From: Nocardioides sp. YR527
GTDB lineage: Bacteria; Actinomycetota; Actinomycetes; Propionibacteriales; Nocardioidaceae
Reading direction: 5' to 3'
DNA: 64,000 bases
Assembly: GCF_900101045.1 (NCBI RefSeq)
Contig: NZ_FNFN01000011.1
Span: 1 to 64,000, forward strand
A program made the position numbers and the translations under genes. The notes beneath the pieces are model-generated. The model had not been told where the DNA came from. It searched no databases and saw only the letters and a list, made by a program, of their open reading frames with translations. Positions within the stretch are counted from its first letter, which is position 1. Every line of letters begins with the position of its first letter. This document shows, piece by piece, positions 16,051-24,360 of the stretch.

Positions 16051-18271
16051 TCCGGGACAGCGCGAAGGAACGTACGTCCTCCTCGACCCTGGCCGCGAGC
16101 GAGCCGCCGTCGATCCCCAACGGCTCGACGCGAGCCTCACCGGCGACCCCGCGGCCGTCGACGTAGGAGATCACGACCTGCTCCCCGGCGTCGATGGCCT
16201 CGTGCAGGATCGCCATGGTGGAGGCCGGCTCGGCCGGTGCCGGGCGGGAGGCGGCGGTCTCGTCGCCCGCCTTGATCCGGGCCGCGACCGCTGTCGCACG
16301 AGCGGTGAGGTGGGCCTCCTGGGCGCCGGCCGGGCGCTGGCCGTTGCGGGCCTTGGCGCGCTTGGTGTCGGAGCGCGCCACATGGACGGATCCGTCGGGG
16401 GCCTCGACGACCGGGGCCAGGCCCAGCTCGCGCAGCCGGGGGAGGAGCGAGTCGAGCGCGACGGTGCTGACGACCACCGTCGGCGCCAGCCGCCGCAGTC
16501 CCAGGGATTCGGCCGCCGGATGGGCCAGCAGCTCGGCCAGCGCTGCCTCGTCGTCGCTGCGCAGATAGGCGGCGGCGAACCCGACCCGGACCGTCCCGAA
16601 CGTACGCGCGGTGTCGTCGACCAGGTAGGTCAGCGCCTGCGGGACGGGGGTGCGGGAGGCGGCGGTGAGGAACGCGTGGATCTCGGTGGCGGTCCAGCCG
16701 CGGTCCATGGCCCGGCGTACCGACTCCTTGGTGAACCGGTAGACCGTCGCCCCGCCGTGCGACTCCACCGTGGCCACCACGGCCAGCGTGCGGGCCAGCG
16801 CGGGCTCCAGCGGCCCCGGCGCGACCGCGGTCAGGTCGCCCTGGAGCAGCACGTGGTCGACCGGCTCCGGCAGCAGCCCGGCCAGGGTCGGGACCGGGTC
16901 CTCGCCGGCCACCAGCAGCCGACCGTACGCAGCCAGCCCTCCGAACGCGGCGAGCCCGAGTGCCTGCGCCTCGGTGAGCGTCCAGTCCACCAGTGCCTCG
17001 CGGGACTCGGTGCGGGTGCGCGGCCGGCGCGGTCGCTCCCAGGCGAGGCGGGTGACGACCGCGGCGGGGCCGGTGCCGGCGGCGAGGACCTCGCCATCCG
17101 GCAAGGCGGCGAGCAGGCCCAGGGTCTGTCGCCGCGTCGCCACGGCCGAGGCTCCGGCCAGATCAGGGGCCAGCGCGTTCCAGGTCTTCCCGGCGGGGTC
17201 GCGCTGGCCGACGAGCCCGGGAAGCCGTGGAGAGGCCAGCCAGGCGCCGGCCACGTGCGCCCAGCGGGCCGCCAGGGGCTGCTGGAGCCACTGGTCGAAG
17301 AGCTCGGTCGGCATCCAGGACGGATCGCCCTCCTCGTCGGTGCCCAGCGCGAGCAGGCCCGAGGCCCAGGCGACCTCGATCAGCAGCGCCGCGGCCGGCT
17401 CGGTGACATGGAGCCGCTCGGCGGTCGTCTTGAGGTCGCGGACCGTCAGCCCCGCCCCGCCACGCAGCGACCGGGGTGGCACCGCGCTCCAGGCGTCGAG
17501 GAGCAGCTCGAGGTTGCGTACGAGCTCGAAGGCGGCGCCCGCGGCCGCCCGGTCGACCAGCGTGGATGCCCGCGACGAGGTCGGCAGCGGCGGCGGGACG
17601 TCCACGGGGGCGAGCGTCGTCCGCCCGCCCCGCAGTGTGATCCCGACCTCGCCGGGCAGGGTCAGCATGCCGTCGCCCGAGGACACCAGCAGCCCGTGGG
17701 CGATCAGCTCCTCCGCCGGTCCGGTCGCCTCGGCCACGGATACGCCCGGGCGCGCGCGGGAGGAGGAGGCCTGGCCGCCGCCGGCGTCGACGGCCTCCAG
17801 CATCGCGCGCGCCTCGGCGGAGACAGCAGGCAGGCTGCGTACGCCTTCTTCCTGGTCAGCGGCGAACGGCTGCAGCCCGGAGGTGCCGGGCGAGCCCCGC
17901 AGCAGGGCCGCGACACCGGTCACCGCGCGCAGGCCGTCGAGGGAGTGCCACACCAGGCAGGTGTCCTCCAGATGAGAAAGTGCCCGTGTCGCGGCGTCCA
18001 CTTCGGCATTCACCATGGAAGATAAGTGGGCTTTGGTGGTTTGATTCGCGAGGACAACGGCATCAAGCACGATCAGCTCGAGATGGTTAAGGTCATCCAT
18101 CGCGTAGTGCAAGGATGTGCGAGTGGCTGCTCGGGCGGCGAGTTGGCCGGAGTCATGAGGGGACGGCGTGGCGAGATCAGGACGAGCAAGAAGCAGGCGT
18201 GAGATGCGCTCTGTGGGCCAAGAGCGCAACTGGTCTGCGAGTGAGCGGAAGCCTGTGTCCATCGGCATCAC
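16025..18271 (-). CDS. XPB-associated helicase-like protein (Helicase_C_3 family)
   Basis: A 748-residue protein of the actinobacterial family usually encoded beside the XPB helicase (Rv0862c type). The N-terminal part has predicted winged-helix segments (LNHLELIVLDAVVLANQTTKAHLSSM shows such a helix set). The C-terminal third (about 560-748) includes a conserved helicase-associated domain and ends in a WYL-like region (VVISYVDGRGVAGEARVEPLGIDGG). It has no Walker motifs, so it is not itself an ATPase. It probably helps XPB in DNA repair. The start is ATG 18271, with ATG 18268 and 18262 also possible. It is divergent from the PP2C gene with a 27-bp gap. Confidence 0.83.
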   Translation of the reverse strand: MMPMDTGFRSLADQLRSWPTERISRLLLARPDLATPSPHDSGQLAARAATRTSLHYAMDDLNHLELIVLDAVVLANQTTKAHLSSMVNAEVDAATRALSHLEDTCLVWHSLDGLRAVTGVAALLRGSPGTSGLQPFAADQEEGVRSLPAVSAEARAMLEAVDAGGGQASSSRARPGVSVAEATGPAEELIAHGLLVSSGDGMLTLPGEVGITLRGGRTTLAPVDVPPPLPTSSRASTLVDRAAAGAAFELVRNLELLLDAWSAVPPRSLRGGAGLTVRDLKTTAERLHVTEPAAALLIEVAWASGLLALGTDEEGDPSWMPTELFDQWLQQPLAARWAHVAGAWLASPRLPGLVGQRDPAGKTWNALAPDLAGASAVATRRQTLGLLAALPDGEVLAAGTGPAAVVTRLAWERPRRPRTRTESREALVDWTLTEAQALGLAAFGGLAAYGRLLVAGEDPVPTLAGLLPEPVDHVLLQGDLTAVAPGPLEPALARTLAVVATVESHGGATVYRFTKESVRRAMDRGWTATEIHAFLTAASRTPVPQALTYLVDDTARTFGTVRVGFAAAYLRSDDEAALAELLAHPAAESLGLRRLAPTVVVSTVALDSLLPRLRELGLAPVVEAPDGSVHVARSDTKRAKARNGQRPAGAQEAHLTARATAVAARIKAGDETAASRPAPAEPASTMAILHEAIDAGEQVVISYVDGRGVAGEARVEPLGIDGGSLAARVEEDVRSFALSRIRSVRPGS

Positions 18272-18298
18272 GCTATCCCGGCAGGCCTAGGGGGCGAG

Positions 18299-19126
18299 AT
18301 GTCCAGGAAAGTAGTGATCGCGCACGGGGCCGCGACAGATGTCGGCCAGGTGCGGAAGGTCAACGAGGACTCCCATGTGGCCGAGCCACCGGTCTTCGTC
18401 GTCGCGGACGGTATGGGCGGCCACGACGGTGGTGACATCGCCAGCGAGATGGTGATCCAGGAGTTCGCCAAGCTCGGTGGCACCCATTACGTCTCCGAGT
18501 CCGGCAGCCAGGCGATGGTCGAGGCCCTCCAGGCGGCACAGGACCGGATCGTGGCCTTCGCGCTCGAGCAGCGCTCGCGCGGGGCCTCGGACTACCAGTC
18601 CGGCACCACCTGCGCCGCGGCTCTGATCGCCGACGGCGGAAGCAGCCCGTTGTGGATCCTGCTCAACGTCGGCGACTCGCGCATCTACCGATACTTCGAC
18701 GGCACGCTGAGCCAGCTCAGCCGCGACCACAGCCTGGTCCAGGAGCTGGTCGACTCGGGGCAGATCACCCGCGAGCAGGCCGAGCACCACCCCGAGCGCA
18801 ACGTGGTGACCAGGGCGCTGGGCGGGATGGCCCCGGCGGTCCCCGACATCTTCCAGGTGACCCTGCCCGTGGGCGCCCGGCTGATGCTGTGCTCCGACGG
18901 CGTGAGCGGAATGATCTCGGATGCTGAGATCGCCGACATCCTCGCCGCGGAGGACACCGATGCCCGCGACACGGCCGAGAAGCTGGTCGCCGCCGCGGTC
19001 GAGGCGGGTGGCCGGGACAACGCCACCGCCGTCGTGGTCGATGTGATGGGATTGACCGAGGAGAACCCGTATGACTCGGAGCAACAAAGGGTGAGTATGG
19101 AGCAGAAGCTAGGAGTGCTGCCATGA
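18299..19126 (+). CDS. PP2C-type serine/threonine protein phosphatase
   Basis: A 275-residue cytosolic metal-dependent phosphatase that removes phosphate from Ser/Thr, reversing Pkn-type kinases. All metal ligands are visible: VRKVNEDS, VADGMGGHDGGD, LCSDGVSGMI and GGRDNATAVVV, plus the LNVGDSRIYR core. Unlike the Mycobacterium PstP it has no membrane anchor. The ATG at 18299 follows a G-rich ribosome site. Its last codon overlaps the start of the FHA gene (ATGA), so the phosphatase and the phosphopeptide-binding protein are co-translated and likely act on the same phosphoproteins. No Ser/Thr kinase gene lies in the window. Confidence 0.92.
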   Translation: MSRKVVIAHGAATDVGQVRKVNEDSHVAEPPVFVVADGMGGHDGGDIASEMVIQEFAKLGGTHYVSESGSQAMVEALQAAQDRIVAFALEQRSRGASDYQSGTTCAAALIADGGSSPLWILLNVGDSRIYRYFDGTLSQLSRDHSLVQELVDSGQITREQAEHHPERNVVTRALGGMAPAVPDIFQVTLPVGARLMLCSDGVSGMISDAEIADILAAEDTDARDTAEKLVAAAVEAGGRDNATAVVVDVMGLTEENPYDSEQQRVSMEQKLGVLP

Positions 19127-21078
19127 GTGAGCCAGCAACCATCGCAAGCACGTCCTACATGCCGGGCACATGGTTCGGCATCATCGGTGAGAGCGCCACG
19201 GTGCTGCTCCCGCCCTCGGAGAAGAGCCGTGCGGGCGCGCTGTGGGCGCTCGTCGACGACGGTGCCGGGTTCGACGAGGTGCTCGACGCGCTCGTCGCGA
19301 CCGGGCTGAGCTCGTTGCCGGGCTTCGTCCTCATCTCCGGGGACGTGACGCCTGACGGCGGGAGCGTACGCACGGTCGTGCGCGGCCCGTCCGTGGTCTC
19401 GTTCGAGGCCGGCGAGGGCGCCGTCGAGGTCGACGGCTCGTCGTCGAAGACGTGGGTCGAGCGCACCCTCGAGGGCGTCACCAGGATGTCCGTCTCGCTC
19501 GGCGAGGAGGGTGCGACCGGGGAGCCGATGACGGCGCTCGGTGGCCTGCTGCGGGTCTCGGGTCTCGAGGTTCCGCCGCCGGCCCCGGAGTCCACCCAGG
19601 ACGACTCGCCGGAGAGCCGCGCCGGTTTCGTCGCCGCCCCGGTGGCGGTCGAGGAGGGCTCCGACGACGGCGTCGACGAGCCGGCCCAGGCCGACCCGCT
19701 CACCGACCCTCTTCCCGAGGAGACCTACACCGACTCCGACGACGTGGACTCCGCCGAGGAGCAGGGCCTCGACGAGGACGAGCCGGTCGCGACTCCGCCC
19801 TCGCTCTCGGTCGTTCCGCCGATCCCGGTCTCGGGTGACCTCCCCGGTCTCGAGGCCGACTCGGAGTCGGAGACCGACTTCGAGGCCGACCTCGGCCCGG
19901 ACTCCGACTCCGACTTCGACGCGGACTCCGAGGACGAGCCGATCTCGGTCAACCGCGGCGACGAGTCCGGCGAGGCCTCCGCGCCGCGTCACGACGACCT
20001 GACCGAGCCGACCGAGGCGTTCGAGATGCCGGCCGCCTCCCAGGACGCCGACGACCAGGACTTCCCGGAGCCCGCTGCCGGCGGTTACGAGGACGACTAC
20101 GCCAGCGACGAGCACGCCGCTGCCGTGGCGTCCTCCTTCGGTCCCTCCGCGGTCTCCCCGGAGCCGGTGGCCGACATGGACGACGTCGCCCCCGACGCCG
20201 AGACCGAGGTCCTCGAGGCCGTCGACGAGCAGTCCTACGACGAGCCCGAGTCCTACGACAAGCCCGAGTCCTATGACGGGCCCGAGTCCTACGACGAGCC
20301 CGCGTCTGCCCAGGCGCCCGGCTTCGGCCCGCCGTCGATGCCGCCTCCGCCGCCGCTGACGACGCCTCCGCCGCCTCCGGTGGACGCGCCTCCGGCTCCC
20401 TACGAGGAGGCGGCCGAGGGCCTGATCGATGCTGCGCCGAGCGACGCCCCGATCGAGGCACCGTCCTTCGACGGCCCGCCTGCCGACGCCCCGCTGACCG
20501 ACATCCCGCCGGCGCCCCCGGCCCCGCCCGCGTTCCCGGCCCCGCCCGCGCCGCCGGCTCCGCCCGTGGCTCCCATCCCGGAGACCCACGACGAGCCGGT
20601 CTGGGAGGAGCCCAACCCCGATGAGGACGACCACGACGGTCTGACCCGCATCGGCGTCGGCGAGGACCTCAACGCCGGTCTCGCCGGGATCCCCGGCCAG
20701 CCCGAAGCCCCGAAGGTGACCGCCTACCCGGTCGCGCGCCTGGAGTTCTCCAGCGGCGACCGCGTCGAGGTCGACCGGGTCGTGCTCGTCGGCCGCGCGC
20801 CGGAGGCGAGCCGGTTCACGCCCACCGAGCAGCCGATGCTGGTGACCGTGCCGAGCCCCCACCAGGAGATCTCCTCGACCCACTGCGAGATCCGTCCCGG
20901 TGCCGGGGTCGACCACGGTGCTGCGGTGGTCACCGACCTCGGCTCGACCAACGGCACCGTGCTGGTCCAGCCCGGTCTCGGCCCGGAGGACCTGCGCCCC
21001 GGCGTACCCGTCCAGCTCATGCCGGGTGCCGTCATCGACCTCGGTGACAGCCTGACGATCCGGGTGACCAACCCGTGA
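19123..21078 (+). CDS. Large acidic FHA-domain protein
   Basis: A 651-residue protein. Residues 1-135 form a conserved N-terminal domain of unknown type (GTWFGIIGESATVLLPP; actinobacterial). About 140-480 is very acidic and Ser/Pro-rich, probably unfolded, with 18-bp tandem repeats and proline runs. About 540-651 is a forkhead-associated domain, which binds phosphothreonine, with VVLVGRAPEA, SSTHCEIR and DLGSTNGT. The start overlaps the PP2C stop. It could be a scaffold that collects phosphorylated partners close to the phosphatase. The C-terminal FHA core is well supported; the role is inferred. Confidence 0.87.
   Translation: MSEPATIASTSYMPGTWFGIIGESATVLLPPSEKSRAGALWALVDDGAGFDEVLDALVATGLSSLPGFVLISGDVTPDGGSVRTVVRGPSVVSFEAGEGAVEVDGSSSKTWVERTLEGVTRMSVSLGEEGATGEPMTALGGLLRVSGLEVPPPAPESTQDDSPESRAGFVAAPVAVEEGSDDGVDEPAQADPLTDPLPEETYTDSDDVDSAEEQGLDEDEPVATPPSLSVVPPIPVSGDLPGLEADSESETDFEADLGPDSDSDFDADSEDEPISVNRGDESGEASAPRHDDLTEPTEAFEMPAASQDADDQDFPEPAAGGYEDDYASDEHAAAVASSFGPSAVSPEPVADMDDVAPDAETEVLEAVDEQSYDEPESYDKPESYDGPESYDEPASAQAPGFGPPSMPPPPPLTTPPPPPVDAPPAPYEEAAEGLIDAAPSDAPIEAPSFDGPPADAPLTDIPPAPPAPPAFPAPPAPPAPPVAPIPETHDEPVWEEPNPDEDDHDGLTRIGVGEDLNAGLAGIPGQPEAPKVTAYPVARLEFSSGDRVEVDRVVLVGRAPEASRFTPTEQPMLVTVPSPHQEISSTHCEIRPGAGVDHGAAVVTDLGSTNGTVLVQPGLGPEDLRPGVPVQLMPGAVIDLGDSLTIRVTNP
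20233..20304 (+). repeat. Four 18-bp tandem repeats inside the FHA gene
   Basis: Four in-frame copies of tcctacgacgagcccgag, with one to three changes each, encode SYD(E/K/G)PE four times. The repeat lies in the disordered acidic region, where copy number may vary between strains. Confidence 0.85.
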
Positions 21079-21127
21079 TCCATGTGCTCTCGCTGATGCC
21101 GCCGTCCTCCATCGTGGGGGCGGCGGC

Positions 21128-22294
21128 ATGAGCGTGGCGGGGCTTCAGGCCCCAGCGGTCGAGGCTGCCATCGCGGAGCCGGACCGCCGGTTCTACGCCT
21201 TCGCCATCGACCGGGTGATCGCGTGGGCGATCTTCGCCGCAGCCGGCTTCCTGGCGTGGCTGATCTTCTTCCGCAACGACGAGCCCCTGCTCGGGGTCGC
21301 TCTGATCGCCAGCGTGGTGCTGGCGGTCTGGCTGGTCGGCACCGTACTCACCGGCTCCGGGGGCAAGACCCCCGGAAAGATGGCCCTCGGGCTCCGCGTG
21401 GTCAGCGATGACTCCGGAGCCGCGGGCCGCCCGATCGGCGTCGGCAAGGCGTTCGTACGCCAGGCCCTGCTCGGCCTCTGCACGATCCCGACGCTCGGCA
21501 TCGGGACCGCCACCTTCGCCTGGGTCGCCGCGATGGACGACCGCGGCCGGCGCCAGGGGTGGCACGACCGTCGTGCGGGCTCGGTCGTGGTCGACGTACG
21601 TCCTCCGGTGGTCGTCGAGGCCGAGGAAGAGGCACCGGCGCCGCGCCGCATCGTCAACCTGACCACCATGCGCCTGAAGCAGGCCGAGGCAACCCCGGAG
21701 CGGGCCGATCGGCCGCAGACCCCGGCCGCCCCGACCCAGAGCGCAGCGGCTCAGGCCGCGGCCCAGTCTGCTGCCGCTCAGGCCGCGGCCGAGGCCCAGG
21801 CGGCGCAGACCATCGTCCCGGGGATGATCCCCCGTCAGACGCCTGCGGCTCCGATGCCGCCGACGCCCGTCGCGCCGACTCCCGCGCCCCCGCCTCCTCC
21901 TCCGGTGGCGCAGCCGGCTCCTCCGCCGCCTCCCGCGCCCGCCCCGCAGGCCGCGGCGACGGCCCGCTGGCGGGTCACGTTCGACACCGGCCAGAGCTTC
22001 GTCGTCGAGGGTCTCGCCATCGTCGGTCGCGGCCCCGAGCCGCGTCCCGGCGAGGAGGTCGCCCACCGGGTGGCCCTCTCCTCGAGCGACATGTCCCTGT
22101 CCAAGACCCACGCTCAATTCCAGATCGCAGCTGATGGCACCCTCGTGGTCATGGACCGCGGCTCGACCAACGGCACCACCCTGATCCGCCAGGGTGCCGC
22201 ACGAGCCCTCGGCGCCCGCCGCCCCGCGGCTCTCGTCGACGGCGACAAGGTCAAGTTCGGCGACCGCACGATGGATGTGGTCCGCGAAGCCTGA
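21128..22294 (+). CDS. RDD-family membrane protein with C-terminal FHA domain
   Basis: A 388-residue protein. Residues about 18-160 are an RDD domain (RRFYAFAIDRVIAWAIFAA, then GKTPGKMALGLRVV and a third hydrophobic helix) in the cytoplasmic membrane. About 195-290 is an Ala/Gln/Pro-rich linker. About 290-388 is an FHA domain (AIVGRGPEP, SLSKTHAQFQI, DRGSTNGTTL) facing the cytosol. With the two genes before it, it forms a phosphatase-FHA-membrane FHA set, so it may hold the phosphoprotein machinery at the membrane. The start follows a G-rich sequence that can pair with an upstream C-rich block (21101-21125), so translation may be structure-dependent. Confidence 0.85.
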   Translation: MSVAGLQAPAVEAAIAEPDRRFYAFAIDRVIAWAIFAAAGFLAWLIFFRNDEPLLGVALIASVVLAVWLVGTVLTGSGGKTPGKMALGLRVVSDDSGAAGRPIGVGKAFVRQALLGLCTIPTLGIGTATFAWVAAMDDRGRRQGWHDRRAGSVVVDVRPPVVVEAEEEAPAPRRIVNLTTMRLKQAEATPERADRPQTPAAPTQSAAAQAAAQSAAAQAAAEAQAAQTIVPGMIPRQTPAAPMPPTPVAPTPAPPPPPPVAQPAPPPPPAPAPQAAATARWRVTFDTGQSFVVEGLAIVGRGPEPRPGEEVAHRVALSSSDMSLSKTHAQFQIAADGTLVVMDRGSTNGTTLIRQGAARALGARRPAALVDGDKVKFGDRTMDVVREA

Positions 22295-22316
22295 CCGCCG
22301 AGAGGTCACCCGCGCC

Positions 22317-22348
22317 GGCCGAGACGTCACGCTGTTGACGTCTCGGCC
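22317..22348. terminator. Perfect 13-bp inverted repeat between convergent genes
   Basis: GGCCGAGACGTCA and TGACGTCTCGGCC flank a six-base loop. The hairpin lies between the stop codons of the RDD-FHA gene and the convergent signal peptidase gene, so it can stop transcription from both sides. There is no T run. Its arms are also the unit of the 21-bp array that follows. Confidence 0.6.
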
Positions 22349-22393
22349 GACGCATGTGACGCCACGGCCGACGTGCGTGACGGCTCGGCGAGG
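22336..22393 (+). repeat. 21-bp array, copy A (TGACGTCTCGGCCGAC units)
   Basis: Units start at 22336, 22357 and 22378, exactly 21 bp apart: TGACGTCTCGGCCGAC, TGACGCCACGGCCGAC and TGACGGCTCGGC. The same unit and period occur at 46643-46720. It fills the gap before the signal peptidase stop codon. Confidence 0.75.
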
Positions 22394-23158
22394 TCAGTCG
22401 ACGGAGTCGAAGGTCTCCGGGCGGCGCTCGAGGCCGAAGCGGTCGGTGGGCCAGAAGACGACGGCGACGCGGCCGACGACGTCGGAGACGGGTACGAACG
22501 CGTTCGAGCAGGCCTCGTCGCCCGACTTCTGACGTTCGGGGCTGCACAGATGGAAGGACGAGTCGGCGGAGTTGGCGCGGTTGTCACCCATCACGAAGAG
22601 GCGGCCCTCGGGGACGACGGCCTTCCAGCCCCGGCAGCCGCCCTGGACGTACGTCCCGTTGTCCTGCGCCATCGGCCCGTCACAGGTGTCGGTGGGAGCG
22701 ATGAAGGAGGACGCGTCCACGGGCGTGCCGTTGACGACGACGCGACCCGACTCGCAGCACTCCACGGTGTCGCCCGCGACTCCGATGACCCGTTTCACCA
22801 GGTGGTCGCCGGTCGGGTAGAGCCCGATCTTGGCGAGCACGGCCCGGAGGCCGGTCGGCGCAGGCGCGATCTGGTTCGCGGAGAGCCAGCCGCCGGGATC
22901 GGTGAAGACGACGACGTCGCCGCGCTCGGGCGTCCCGCCCATCCAGTAGGACGGCTTCTCCACCAGCACGCGGTCGTTGACCTCCAGACCGGGCTCCATC
23001 GACTCCGAGGGGATGTAGAACGCCTGGGCGAGGAACGTCTTGATGAGGACGGCGAGCAGGATCGCCGTCACCGCGATGATCAGGATCTCGGCGAGCGACC
23101 CCAGAACTCCCCGCTCCCGTCGGCCTGACCCTGCCGACGCCTCCCGCTCTGCCCCCAT
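22394..23158 (-). CDS. lepB: Signal peptidase I
   Basis: A 254-residue membrane protease that cleaves signal peptides of exported proteins outside the membrane. One membrane helix (about 23-43) follows a short cytosolic tail. The catalytic Ser is in FYIPSESMEP (S53) and the general base Lys in HLVKRVIGVAGD (K122). The GDNRANSADSS segment is the third conserved box. A Cys-containing insert lies between boxes (VECCESG and QGGCRG), seen in some actinobacterial members. It is divergent from the sensor-like gene and its mRNA is probably leaderless (-10 box at 23165-23170). Confidence 0.94.
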   Translation of the reverse strand: MGAEREASAGSGRRERGVLGSLAEILIIAVTAILLAVLIKTFLAQAFYIPSESMEPGLEVNDRVLVEKPSYWMGGTPERGDVVVFTDPGGWLSANQIAPAPTGLRAVLAKIGLYPTGDHLVKRVIGVAGDTVECCESGRVVVNGTPVDASSFIAPTDTCDGPMAQDNGTYVQGGCRGWKAVVPEGRLFVMGDNRANSADSSFHLCSPERQKSGDEACSNAFVPVSDVVGRVAVVFWPTDRFGLERRPETFDSVD

Positions 23159-23163
23159 GGTGA

Positions 23164-23205
23164 GACCCTATCCAGAGGACGGGTCGGGCCCGGACGCTAT
23201 CCAGA
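23164..23205 (-). promoter_or_regulatory. lepB promoter with duplicated TCTGGATAG element
   Basis: TAGGGT (23170-23165, minus strand) fits a -10 box and is six bases from the ATG. The 13-mer TCTGGATAGGGTC (23176-23164) recurs as TCTGGATAGCGTC at 23205-23193, 29 bp away. The second copy could be a regulator site or a second start site. On the plus strand TAGGGT at 23236-23241 is the probable -10 box of the divergent sensor-like gene. Confidence 0.45.
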
Positions 23206-23271
23206 ATTCACGGGCGCGCGCCGTCGCTCCTGTCCTAGGGTTCCTCACTCAGCCGGACCCGAGAGGGCGTC

Positions 23272-24351
23272 ATGACCGACACACTCGAATCCCCGACCCA
23301 TGAACGCGCCAAGAAGGGCACGTGGGCGATCTGGACCGTCCTGGCCCTGGCCGTCATCGTCGCCGTCCTGGCGGGAGCCCTCGGTTACCTGGGGGTCTCC
23401 CGGGCGACCAGCCAGTCGGGACCCGGTGAGCGGACCGAGACGCTCGCCGAGGCTCTCCCGGAGACCTTCGACCTCGCGGTCAACCTGTCCTTCGAACGCG
23501 ACGCGATGATGGCCGGCGTACCTCCCGTCGTGCTCCGGCCGCTGCAGCAGATGACCGACGAGTCGGTGCTGGCCTGGCGCGCTCGGGCCCAGGAGATCGA
23601 CAGCGGCGACAAGGAGCTCGACGCGACGCTCACCCGGATCTCCGAAGGGCTCGATGGCATCGACGAGCTGCGTACGCAGATGCGGGACGATCGCGCGAAA
23701 GGGACCGAGAGCTATACGGCCCTGACCAACGACCTGGTCAGCATCGTGGACGAACTGCCGAGCACGGGCGGTGGCCAGGCCGCTTCGTCCATCGAGGCGA
23801 TCGGCCACATGCCCCAGGCATGGGAGGCGCTGGGCCAGGAGCGCGCGATCATGACAGCCGTGCTCTCCAGGTCACCGTTGCCTGGCAAGAAGCAGATCAG
23901 CGACACCGAGATCGCGGCGCTCACCGAGGCCGAGGCCGGACTGCGGCGCTCGCTCGCTGCTTTCTACGAGGGGTCCTCGGGGGACCAGCGCAGGGCGCTC
24001 GACGAGCTGACCGACGGCACGGCCGCGGAGGGCGCCACCGGCGTCCCTGCCCATCAGGGCGTCAACGAGATCATCGCCGGTGGCGACACTGCGCTGACCC
24101 CGGCGACGTATGTCGCGTCCAGCACCGACTTCATACGCGGCCTGCAGGAGGTGCTCACCGCCTCCGCCCAGGAGATCGTCGAGCAGGCGCAGGCCGATCG
24201 CGACGAGGCAAAGCGCACCGCGCTCGTCGCGGTCGTTCTCACGCTCGCGGTGGTCAGCGTCCTCGTCGTGGTCGTGATCGTGCTCGTGGTCCTGCTGGCG
24301 GTCCTGGTCTCCCGGCGCCGATCCACCAACACGCGTGGAGCGCGCGGATAA
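23272..24351 (+). CDS. Kinase-less nitrate/nitrite-sensor-like membrane protein, conservon-sensor paralogue
   Basis: A 359-residue protein with one membrane helix near residues 18-42, a large extracellular helical domain (about 45-320), a second membrane helix near 322-348 and an 11-residue basic tail. The outer domain is clearly related to the sensor domain of the conservon kinase at 26689-30081: LPETFDLAVNLSFERDAMMA against LPDTYQLAINILFERDGALA, VVLRPLQQMTDES against VVMRPLQQKTDES, and TDFIRGLQEVL against TEFIRGLQKMI. That domain is of the NIT (nitrate/nitrite sensing) type. The protein ends without HAMP, kinase or receptor domains. It starts with ATG 23272 behind GAGAGGG. It may be a decoy receptor or a partner of the kinase. 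Confidence 0.8.
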   Translation: MTDTLESPTHERAKKGTWAIWTVLALAVIVAVLAGALGYLGVSRATSQSGPGERTETLAEALPETFDLAVNLSFERDAMMAGVPPVVLRPLQQMTDESVLAWRARAQEIDSGDKELDATLTRISEGLDGIDELRTQMRDDRAKGTESYTALTNDLVSIVDELPSTGGGQAASSIEAIGHMPQAWEALGQERAIMTAVLSRSPLPGKKQISDTEIAALTEAEAGLRRSLAAFYEGSSGDQRRALDELTDGTAAEGATGVPAHQGVNEIIAGGDTALTPATYVASSTDFIRGLQEVLTASAQEIVEQAQADRDEAKRTALVAVVLTLAVVSVLVVVVIVLVVLLAVLVSRRRSTNTRGARG

Positions 24352-24360
24352 GGTCGGAGC

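Noticed and set aside
20233..20304. CRISPR-like array
   Set aside because: The units are contiguous, without spacers, and in frame with the coding sequence.
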